Assembly: GCA_041736625.1 (NCBI GenBank)
Contig: JBGSTG010000117.1
Span: 12,583 to 76,582 of the forward strand
Reading direction: 5' to 3'
Source: M3007 sp041736625
GTDB taxonomy: Bacteria; Bacteroidota; Bacteroidia; Chitinophagales; Saprospiraceae
Length of the DNA: 64,000 nt
The translations under genes and the position numbers were made by a program. The notes below the pieces were generated by a model. It did no database searches and had not been told where the DNA came from. It was given only the letters and a program-made list of their open reading frames with translations. Shown here one piece after another: positions 56,406 to 64,000 of this stretch (the stretch's first letter is position 1; each line of letters starts with the position of its first letter).

Positions 56406-56712
56406 GGCGGTCGGTAGTCGGCTATCGGTAGTCGGTAGTCGGCTATCGGTAGTCGGCTATCGGCTATCGGTAGTCGGTTTTTGGCTGCCGGTTTTTGGCT
56501 GCCGGTGGTCGGTGAAATGTAGTGGTGATTGATTACCAATTCCCGACACCTGATAGCCGACAACTGATAGCCGACAACCGACCGCCGACAACCGACCGCC
56601 GACAACCGAAAGCTAACTACCGATAGCCAACCGCCTACAACCGAAAGCCGACTGCCGATAGCCGACAACCGAAAGCCGACAACCGACAACCGAAAGCCGA
56701 AAGCCAATAGCC
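56406..56712. repeat. GTCGGTT-type heptamer inverted repeat between nuoC and nuoD
   Basis: The left arm (56406-56513) is made of 7-bp units GTCGGTA, GTCGGCT, ATCGGTA, ATCGGCT and a diverged TTTGGCT/GCCGGTT block. The right arm (56552-56712) is the reverse complement type (AGCCGAC, AACCGAC, GAAAGCC), longer than the left. The ~38-bp centre holds no gene. It is inside the nuo transcript, so the RNA could fold into a long hairpin between the two genes. Confidence 0.9.
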
Positions 56713-56715
56713 ACC

Positions 56716-57921
56716 ATGCAAGTACAATCATATTTCTCTTCGCTCGACAATTTTGACGGCGAGCTCGCCACCCTGAATCTGGGCCCTACCCACCCGGCCA
56801 CCCACGGCATTTTTCAGAACGTGCTGAAAATGGATGGCGAACGCATCGTGTCTGCCGAGCAAACCATCGGGTACATCCACCGGGCCTTCGAAAAGCTGGC
56901 CGAGCGGCGCCCGTACAACCAGATTACGCCCATCACCGACCGGCTGAACTACTGCTCTTCTCCCATCAACAACATGGGCTGGCACATGACGGTGGAGAAA
57001 CTGATCGAAGTGGAGTTGCCCAAGCGCGCCGAGTACATGCGGGTAATCATCATGGAACTTGCGCGCATTGCCGACCACCTCGTTTGCAACACCGTCATCG
57101 GGGTAGACACCGGCGCGCTCACGGGCTTCACCTACATGTTCCAGGAACGCGAACGCATTTACGACCTGTTTGAAGAGGTTTGTGGCACCCGACTGACCAC
57201 CAACATCGGACGCATCGGGGGCATGGAGCGCGACTTCTCTCCCCGTTTCCACCGGCTGTTGAAAGACTTCCTGAAAACTTTCCCCAAACGGTTCGAAGAG
57301 TTCAACAACCTGCTGGAACGCAACCGCATCTTCATGGATCGCACCATCGGCGCGGGCCCCATCTCCGGTGAACGGGCCCTGGAATGGGGGTTCACCGGCC
57401 CCAACCTGCGCGCGGCGGGCATCGACTACGACGTCCGGGTCATGGAGCCATACAGCAGCTACGCCGATTTCGATTTCATCATTCCTGTCGGCGAAAACGG
57501 CGACACCTACGACCGCTTTATGGTTCGTCTGGAAGAAATCCGGCAAAGCCTGCGCATCATCCATCAGGCTTACGACAACCTGCCCCAGGGGCCGTACCAC
57601 GCCGATGTGCCCGACTTTTACCTTCCGGACAAAGACGATGTGTACACCAAAATGGAAGCCCTCATCTATCACTTCAAAGTGGTAATGGGTGAGGTGCCCG
57701 TGCCCAAAAGCGAAGTGTACCACGCCGTAGAAGGCGGCAACGGTGAACTGGGCTTTTACCTGGTCAGCGACGGCGGCCGCCAGCCCTACCGCCTGCATTT
57801 CCGCCGCCCCTGTTTCATCTACTACCAGGCTTATCCCGAAATGATCAAAGGCTCCATGCTCTCCGACGCCATACTGACCATGTCCAGCATGAACGTGATC
57901 GCCGGGGAGCTCGATGCATAA
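56716..57921 (+). CDS. nuoD: NADH-quinone oxidoreductase subunit D
   Basis: 401-residue subunit derived from hydrogenase large subunits and lining the quinone pocket. Conserved segments: NLGPTHPATHGIFQNVLKMD, HRAFEKLAERRPYNQ, RIGGMERDFSP, and the C-terminal KGSMLSDAILTMSSMNVIAG with the final GELDA. A separate protein, not fused to nuoC. Confidence 0.96.
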   Translation: MQVQSYFSSLDNFDGELATLNLGPTHPATHGIFQNVLKMDGERIVSAEQTIGYIHRAFEKLAERRPYNQITPITDRLNYCSSPINNMGWHMTVEKLIEVELPKRAEYMRVIIMELARIADHLVCNTVIGVDTGALTGFTYMFQERERIYDLFEEVCGTRLTTNIGRIGGMERDFSPRFHRLLKDFLKTFPKRFEEFNNLLERNRIFMDRTIGAGPISGERALEWGFTGPNLRAAGIDYDVRVMEPYSSYADFDFIIPVGENGDTYDRFMVRLEEIRQSLRIIHQAYDNLPQGPYHADVPDFYLPDKDDVYTKMEALIYHFKVVMGEVPVPKSEVYHAVEGGNGELGFYLVSDGGRQPYRLHFRRPCFIYYQAYPEMIKGSMLSDAILTMSSMNVIAGELDA

Positions 57922-57922
57922 A

Positions 57923-57970
57923 CCCACGGCTGAAGCCGTGGGCCCATCACCCCACGGCTTCAGCCGTGGG
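57923..57970. repeat. Double palindrome (REP-like) between nuoD and nuoE
   Basis: CCCACGGCTGAAGCCGTGGG at 57923-57942 is itself a hairpin (9-bp stem). An exact reverse-complement copy is at 57951-57970 after an 8-base spacer, so the pair can also form one 20-bp stem. It starts one base after the nuoD stop. The motif resembles short dispersed REP-type repeats. Confidence 0.95.
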
Positions 57971-57986
57971 ATCACGACCAAGAAAA

Positions 57987-58532
57987 ATGAACCAAACACC
58001 AACCACCGACGCCCCACCGTTCCACTTCTCCCCGGAAGCGGCGGCCGAAGCGCGTCTGATCATGCAGAAATTTCCGGAGGGAAAGCAAAAAAGCGCCGTA
58101 TTGCGCCTGTTACACCTTGCCCAGGAGGAAAATGGCGGCTGGCTCAGCGTACCTGCCATGGACCACGTGGCGGAAGTGCTGGGCGTGCATGCCATTGAAG
58201 TGTACGAAGTGGCCACCTTCTACAGCATGTACAACCACACGCCGGTGGGCCGATATGTGCTGGAATTTTGCCACACGGGCCCCTGTGCGATTGAAGGGGC
58301 GGAGCGCATCATCGCATACACCCAACGCCTGCTGGACATCCAAACCGGCGAAACCACCACCGACGGGATGTTTACCATCAAAGAAGTGGAGTGCCTGGGC
58401 GCCTGCGGGTACGCCCCGATGATGCAGGTGGGCGAGTTTTACCATGAACACCTGACAGAAGCCAAAATAGACCAGTTCATCGCCGATTGCCGTGCCGGAA
58501 AGATCAACAAAGGCACCTGGCGCATGCACTGA
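57987..58532 (+). CDS. nuoE: NADH-quinone oxidoreductase subunit E
   Basis: 181-residue 24-kDa-type subunit with the N1a [2Fe-2S] cluster. The four ligand cysteines are in EFCHTGPCAIEGAE and VECLGACGYAPMMQ. The helical N-terminus includes LRLLHLAQEENGGWLSVPAM and VYEVATFYSMYNHTPVG. The ATG at 57987 (MNQTPTTDAPPF) avoids an upstream GTG within the palindrome. Confidence 0.95.
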   Translation: MNQTPTTDAPPFHFSPEAAAEARLIMQKFPEGKQKSAVLRLLHLAQEENGGWLSVPAMDHVAEVLGVHAIEVYEVATFYSMYNHTPVGRYVLEFCHTGPCAIEGAERIIAYTQRLLDIQTGETTTDGMFTIKEVECLGACGYAPMMQVGEFYHEHLTEAKIDQFIADCRAGKINKGTWRMH

Positions 58533-58564
58533 TATCATTTTCTCACACCCAACGAAGATACGCC

Positions 58565-58966
58565 ATGGGACACATCAGCACAGCCGACATCGAGCGCATC
58601 AGCCGCCGACCCGGTGAAAAACGGTACAACTTTTTCCTCAAAACGGTCCTAGAAACCGAAGAGGTATACGGTCTGTGCGACGCCGAAGGCTGGGCCCTGC
58701 TCAGCGACGAGAAGCTGGGCGATATGATCCCGCTCTTCCCCGATCCGGTGTTTGCCGAGCGCTTTTGCTCCGCCGCCGGCTGGGATCAGGCGTACAACGC
58801 CGAGGCGCTGGACCTGAATGAACTCATGGTTTGGCTCGACGATATGCAGCACGACGGCCTGCTGGTCGCCGTTTTTCCAAACGAGCAATTTGAAAGCGTA
58901 GTGCTCGAACCGGTTCGCCTGAAAAGCGAACTGTTGTCCATTTTTGAACAGGAAGCAGAATCATAA
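58565..58966 (+). CDS. DUF2750 domain protein inside the nuo operon
   Basis: 133 residues from the ATG at 58565. The pattern RYNFFLKTVLETEEVYGLCD, EGWALLSDEKLGDMIPLFPD, then FAERFCSAAGWDQAY and GLLVAVFPNE matches the DUF2750 family (small immunity- or regulator-like proteins of unknown function). It sits 32 bases after nuoE and only two bases before nuoF, so it should be translated with complex I genes. Its role there is unknown. Confidence 0.82.
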   Translation: MGHISTADIERISRRPGEKRYNFFLKTVLETEEVYGLCDAEGWALLSDEKLGDMIPLFPDPVFAERFCSAAGWDQAYNAEALDLNELMVWLDDMQHDGLLVAVFPNEQFESVVLEPVRLKSELLSIFEQEAES

Positions 58967-58968
58967 TT

Positions 58969-60312
<1,344 letters not shown>

Positions 60313-60320
60313 GGGGGTTG

Positions 60321-60355
60321 TTTGACTGAATATTGGCTGAAGTTATGTATATTTG
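60321..60355 (+). promoter_or_regulatory. Promoter for the ATPase-TOPRIM cassette
   Basis: The -7 box TATATTTG (60348-60355) fits TAnnTTTG exactly. A TTTG at 60321-60324, 23 bases upstream, can serve as the -33 element. The box lies 26 bases before the ATG at 60382, in the 69-bp gap after nuoF. Confidence 0.55.
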
Positions 60356-60381
60356 AGTCGATTTACGCTATTGTTTCAACT

Positions 60382-61527
60382 ATGCCCGCCAAACACCTAA
60401 CATATTTTAAAGTCGAGAACTTCAAAAAGTTCGAATCGCTCGAGTTGAAAGACATCGGGCAGTTCAATCTGGTGACGGGGGATAATAATGTGGGTAAGAC
60501 TTCTTTGTTGGAGGCGTTGACCTACACAACGGAAAGGCGAACGTGTTTGTCAAATTTTCATAAAAGTCTACTAAACAGAGGCATAGACATGCTGCCGACA
60601 TTTAGCTACAAGGACTCCGGTGAAAGAACAGGTATCATTTATCCAAAGGAAAGCTTGTTTAGTTTTATTTCAAACGATGCAAAGAAACAAATAGTTATAA
60701 ATGCCGAGTACGTAAAAAATCATGCACAATTAGTGATTATTAAATATATTCCGGAGGTAGTATTTTTTGAAAACATTACCAAGGATTATTTGCAATATCC
60801 AGATGAAAATTTTATAAAAGAACCGAATGACGGACGGTTCATCTGCTTTTCTTCTGGCGAAGGAGAGAAACCCGGAATGAATAAAATTCAAAATGAATCC
60901 GCCGGTTTGTACGAACATAATTTTTCCATCAATATTCACCAGTTACAAATACCCCTGATCAATACAACTGTCCCCATAATATCTGATTTAATGAATATTT
61001 ATTTCGATGTTGTAGGGCAAAGTCGAAAAGCAAAGAAAGAAATTGTTGAATCAATCAAATCTGTTTTTTTGCCAAGCCTCGAAGATATTGAAATCAGAAA
61101 GATCAACGAAGCTAATTTTGTGTTTTTTGCTTTTAAGCATGTTGATTTGGTTGAAGCCATCAGTACTTTTGGGGAAAGTGTTGTTCGACTATTCCACATC
61201 ATTCTAGAGCTTCAGCACTACAAAGGCCAACGCCTCATGATCGACGAAATCGACACCGGCATCCACCACTCCCGCATGAAAGGCTTCCTGAAGGCGGTGA
61301 TCAAGGCGGCGGAATTGAACGAGGTGCAGCTGTTCATGACCACGCACAGTCTGGAGTGCCAGCAGCAGTTTGTGGAGGTGTTTGAGGAGCCGGACATGGC
61401 GCACTTGCAGGAGACCTTGCGGAATTTTACGCTGGTGGAAGACAAACAGGGAAAGATATCGGCCATTCCATTCAACTACGGACAACTGGAACATGCCCTC
61501 AATACCGATTTTGAAACAAGAGGTTGA
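60382..61527 (+). CDS. AAA15/OLD-type ATPase, first gene of a cassette inside the nuo operon
   Basis: 381 residues from the ATG at 60382 (MPAKHLTYFKVENFKKFESL). Walker A is GDNNVGKTS (33-41); Walker B is MIDEIDTG with Asp288-Glu289; the switch region is MTTHSLE near 319-325. The layout, an ABC-type ATPase split by a long variable middle, is that of AAA15/OLD family proteins such as AriA of PARIS. The middle (bases ~60540-61200) is clearly AT-rich, while both ends match the GC-rich neighbours. It has its own promoter-like box, and the partner gene starts two bases after its stop. The ATPase assignment is firm; a defence role is inferred. Confidence 0.85.
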   Translation: MPAKHLTYFKVENFKKFESLELKDIGQFNLVTGDNNVGKTSLLEALTYTTERRTCLSNFHKSLLNRGIDMLPTFSYKDSGERTGIIYPKESLFSFISNDAKKQIVINAEYVKNHAQLVIIKYIPEVVFFENITKDYLQYPDENFIKEPNDGRFICFSSGEGEKPGMNKIQNESAGLYEHNFSINIHQLQIPLINTTVPIISDLMNIYFDVVGQSRKAKKEIVESIKSVFLPSLEDIEIRKINEANFVFFAFKHVDLVEAISTFGESVVRLFHIILELQHYKGQRLMIDEIDTGIHHSRMKGFLKAVIKAAELNEVQLFMTTHSLECQQQFVEVFEEPDMAHLQETLRNFTLVEDKQGKISAIPFNYGQLEHALNTDFETRG

Positions 61528-61529
61528 TC

Positions 61530-62225
61530 ATGGCAATTAGTATTAGGGATATTGTCATCCGGATATTTGTTGAGGGAATAGCCGATCAGGTGTTTCTTTT
61601 TGATATCATACAATACTGGTATGGATTAGATGGGGATAAAAAGAATTTTTTACTCAAAATTCGGGATGATCAATACGTTCAAATCTTAAAATCCGGTGAC
61701 AAAGGAGATTCTGGCGGAAAATCCTATTATATAACCAAAGAAGGTTGGGAAAAGCAGAAAACACAGTTTGGTTTTCCAGGAACCAATTTGATCATCATTG
61801 ATTCCGACGATGGTCGTGAAGAAACCTTGGCAGCCCTGCGAGGAACAATCGATATCTCGGACTTTCCTTTCGACAGTCAGTTGTATCTTTGGCCCGATAA
61901 CCAAAGCAACGGCGAACTCGAAAACCTGCTGGAACGAATCATCAACCCGGAAAACCAACCCATACTGCATTGTTGGTCGGCTTTTGAAAGTTGTATAAGC
62001 CAAATTGAAGGCAGAACGTTAACCCTGCCGGCCAACAAAACCAAAGTATACGCCTACCTGGAAACGCTTTTGGGCGATTCCAACAGCGAAAAAGAGAAAA
62101 TAAAGGAACGCAACCGCGACTACACCAACCCCAACCACTGGAACCTTGACCCGACGAACACCAACCTTTCCCCGCTGAAAACCTTTCTAGACCGACACCT
62201 GTTGGACAATAGCATTACTCTTTAA
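61530..62225 (+). CDS. TOPRIM-like protein (DUF3226-like), partner of the AAA15 ATPase
   Basis: 231 residues from the ATG at 61530, with AAGAGG as ribosome binding site inside the end of the previous gene. TOPRIM features: Glu15 in RIFVEGIADQVFL and the Asp91-x-Asp93 pair in LIIIDSDDGREETLAAL. The stretch LWPDNQSNGELENLLERI is as I remember it from DUF3226. TOPRIM partners of OLD-like ATPases are nucleases in known systems (DUF4435 in PARIS, the fused domain in OLD). This one should be a nuclease or nucleic acid-binding effector; no activity can be shown from sequence. Confidence 0.75.
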   Translation: MAISIRDIVIRIFVEGIADQVFLFDIIQYWYGLDGDKKNFLLKIRDDQYVQILKSGDKGDSGGKSYYITKEGWEKQKTQFGFPGTNLIIIDSDDGREETLAALRGTIDISDFPFDSQLYLWPDNQSNGELENLLERIINPENQPILHCWSAFESCISQIEGRTLTLPANKTKVYAYLETLLGDSNSEKEKIKERNRDYTNPNHWNLDPTNTNLSPLKTFLDRHLLDNSITL

Positions 62226-62239
62226 ACCTGACCTTGGCT

Positions 62240-63916
62240 ATGCCCAAAGTAAAAATAGACGGATTTGAGGTAGAGGTGCCCGACGGCACCACCATCCTGA
62301 ACGCTGCCCGCCAAATTGGCGGCGACATCGTGCCGCCCGCCATGTGCTACTACTCCACCCTGCAGGGCTCCGGCGGCAAGTGCCGCACCTGTCTGGTGCA
62401 GGTCACCAAAGGGTCGGAAAAAGACCCCCGGCCCATGCCCAAGTTGGTGGCCAGTTGCCAGACATTTGTGCAGGACGGCATGGAGGTGGCCAACATCAGC
62501 AGCGAGCAAGTACTCGAAGCCCGCCGCGGCGTGGTGGAGTTCCTGCTGCTCAACCACCCGCTCGACTGCCCCATCTGCGACCAGGCCGGAGAGTGCAAGC
62601 TCCAGGAATTCAGCCTCGAGTACGGCAAGGGCGGTTCCCGCTTTCGCGAAAACAAAGTCAAGAAGCCCAAGAACGTCGTTATCGGCCCCCGGGTCACGCT
62701 GGACGACGAGCGCTGCATTCTCTGCTCGCGATGCATCCGCTTCATGCAGGAGATCGCGAAGGACGACTGCCTGGGCTTCGTCAACCGCGGGAGCTATTCC
62801 ACCCTCACCGTCGCCCCGGGTCGCCAACTCGACAGCAACTACTCGCTCAACACCGTCGATATCTGCCCGGTTGGCGCCCTCACCTCATCGGATTTTCGCT
62901 TCAAGATGCGCGTGTGGTTCCTCAAGGAAACCAAGACCATCGACGTCCACTGCGGCACCGGTTCCAATATCGTCATCGGAAGCCGTGAAGGCGTCGTGTA
63001 TCGCATCACGCCGCGCGACAACGACGACGTCAACCAGTGCTGGCTGCCCGATTCGCACCGCCTGGATTTCCAGTGGCTTCATGACCCGGAACGCCTCGCC
63101 CACCCCATGCTCCGCACCGATCGGGCGCAGACTACACACACCCGTGTCACGTGGGCCCTCGCCATCCAGGAGGCGGCCAGGCGCCTCCAGTCGTCCGCTC
63201 CGGGCGGAACCGCAGTCGTGGCTTCAGCACGTCTCACAAACGAAGAACTCTTTCTCGCCGCCCGCCTCGCTTCGCGGACCGGCGCCAAACTCACCGACGT
63301 CGTCCCGCGTTGGGGAGAACCCGACGGCATCTTGATCGCAGCCGACCGCAATCCCAATACCAACGGCGCCCGCCTGCTCGGGCTTTGCGGAGACCAGCCG
63401 GGCGAGCGGCTCAAAGACATCGTCCAGGGCGTGCGCGGAGGAGCCATCCGCAGTCTTGTCGTGCTCGGGGAGGACCCGGCTACTCTCGGTTTGTCCCCCG
63501 AGGACCTGGCCAAGCTCGACACGCTGATCCTCACCGACATCCTCCCCCACCCCGGCATGGCCGCGGCGGACATCGTGCTGCCTTCCGCCGCGTGGGCGGA
63601 AAAGCGCGGATCGATGTTCAACATCAAGGGCCGGCTCCAACGGCTCAACCAGGCCATCCCAGCGCCGGGTGACGCCCGGCCGGACTACGAAATCCTCGCT
63701 GACCTTCTCGCGGCGCTCGGCGAACAGCCGGAACTGACCAGCATCGAGGATGTGTTCCGGGTGATGGGTGCCGCGACACCCCAGCTGGATGGACTCAGCC
63801 TTTCGAAAATAGGTGACCTTGGCATCCAGCTCCTCGACATCCCCGAGGCCTGGCAGCGCCCGCCGGTCGGTGCACAACTCGCCGAACGCTCCGCCACCCC
63901 GATCGCCGCCGCCTGA
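62240..63916 (+). CDS. nuoG: NADH-quinone oxidoreductase subunit G, possibly mosaic
   Basis: 558 residues from the ATG at 62240 (MPKVKIDGFEVEVPDGTTIL). N1b [2Fe-2S] ligands Cys36, 48, 51, 73; N5 ligands His105, Cys110, 113, 119; N6a-type cluster ligands Cys159, 162, 165 and 209. The region that would bind N7 is degraded: VHCGTGSNIVIGS keeps Cys238 and a distal Cys267 only. The C-terminal molybdopterin-type domain is shortened (residues ~270-558). Valine codons change from GTG/GTA (1 GTC of 12) before about residue 130 to mainly GTC (17 of 27) after it. The C-terminal part recalls Verrucomicrobiota NuoG. Mosaic gene or assembly junction. Confidence 0.88.
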   Translation: MPKVKIDGFEVEVPDGTTILNAARQIGGDIVPPAMCYYSTLQGSGGKCRTCLVQVTKGSEKDPRPMPKLVASCQTFVQDGMEVANISSEQVLEARRGVVEFLLLNHPLDCPICDQAGECKLQEFSLEYGKGGSRFRENKVKKPKNVVIGPRVTLDDERCILCSRCIRFMQEIAKDDCLGFVNRGSYSTLTVAPGRQLDSNYSLNTVDICPVGALTSSDFRFKMRVWFLKETKTIDVHCGTGSNIVIGSREGVVYRITPRDNDDVNQCWLPDSHRLDFQWLHDPERLAHPMLRTDRAQTTHTRVTWALAIQEAARRLQSSAPGGTAVVASARLTNEELFLAARLASRTGAKLTDVVPRWGEPDGILIAADRNPNTNGARLLGLCGDQPGERLKDIVQGVRGGAIRSLVVLGEDPATLGLSPEDLAKLDTLILTDILPHPGMAAADIVLPSAAWAEKRGSMFNIKGRLQRLNQAIPAPGDARPDYEILADLLAALGEQPELTSIEDVFRVMGAATPQLDGLSLSKIGDLGIQLLDIPEAWQRPPVGAQLAERSATPIAAA

Positions 63917-63941
63917 TCGCCGCCTCTCGCTTTCTCACCCC

Positions 63942-64000
63942 ATGGATCTGGACCTGCTCTATCTCCTCGGCATCTCGGCGCTGAAGACTCTCACGATCAT
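63942..64000 (+). CDS. nuoH: NADH-quinone oxidoreductase subunit H, start only
   Basis: The ATG at 63942 opens MDLDLLYLLGISALKTLTI, a hydrophobic N-terminus as in NuoH, cut by the window end after 19 codons. It follows nuoG by 25 bases, the expected next gene. Its composition is like the C-terminal part of nuoG. Identity rests on position and the first helix only. Confidence 0.6.
   Translation, partial: MDLDLLYLLGISALKTLTI

Noticed and set aside
56406..56712. Possible CRISPR array
   Set aside because: The repeats are 7-bp tandem units without unique spacers, and the two halves are in opposite orientation. No cas gene is nearby.
60382..62225. ATPase/TOPRIM cassette as a toxin-antitoxin module
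   Set aside because: Both proteins have enzyme-like folds and neither resembles a small antitoxin. The OLD/PARIS-like explanation fits the motifs better.
60382..62225. Cassette as Gabija (GajA/GajB)
   Set aside because: Gabija fuses the ATPase and TOPRIM in one protein and adds a UvrD-like helicase. Here the TOPRIM is a separate protein and no helicase is present.

Overview
The window looks like a chromosome segment of a Bacteroidota bacterium, most likely from the Saprospiraceae or a related lineage. Four secreted proteins end in type IX secretion (Por) C-terminal sorting domains. Many genes are preceded by the Bacteroidota -7 box TAnnTTTG. The division cluster has the phylum's gene order without murF, MurE carries the DNPR motif expected for meso-diaminopimelate, and a DUF2795 protein of Bacteroidota type is present. 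The DNA is moderately GC-rich and densely packed. I saw no rRNA, tRNA, CRISPR array, transposase or integrase.

Layout. 1-1.5 kb: end of a large T9SS cargo gene with a strong terminator. 1.6-10.8 kb: rnz, a Crp/Fnr regulator, DUF2795, queA, typA, a TauE-type permease, two UbiA-family prenyltransferases and purN. 10.9-16.3 kb: a lipid-synthesis block (fabH, efp, accB, accC) and an MsbA-like ABC exporter. 16.5-26.5 kb: a T9SS protein, an outer-membrane-like protein, rocD, an AlkD-like glycosylase, murI with two Skp/OmpH chaperones, hutH, recF and a TPMT-like methyltransferase. 26.9-43.2 kb: a complete division and cell wall (dcw) cluster from mraZ to ftsZ, closed by a strong terminator. 43.3-54.7 kb: two tandem M43-type secreted metallopeptidases, a DinB-like protein, an amidase, a Uma2 protein, a flotillin/NfeD pair, an antitoxin-like small protein, nth, purH and folD. 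54.9-64 kb: a nuo (complex I) operon, nuoA to the start of nuoH.

The most interesting region is the nuo operon. A DUF2750 gene sits between nuoE and nuoF. A two-gene cassette, an AAA15/OLD-type ATPase plus a small TOPRIM-like protein, sits between nuoF and nuoG behind its own TAnnTTTG promoter. This layout resembles two-gene ATPase + TOPRIM anti-phage systems of the PARIS/OLD kind, with a different TOPRIM partner. Immediately downstream, nuoG changes codon usage part-way through and its C-terminal part looks unlike Bacteroidota NuoG. This is either a genuine gene mosaic or an assembly junction and should be settled first.

A second theme is intergenic repeats. Two families of 7-bp-period repeats (unit GCGGAAT, and unit GTCGGYT) and several palindromes are arranged as inverted pairs. 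Nearly all begin within about a dozen bases of a stop codon, including inside the nuo operon (nuoC-nuoD and nuoD-nuoE). One forms a 48-bp near-perfect hairpin, and one has supplied the last codons of rnz.
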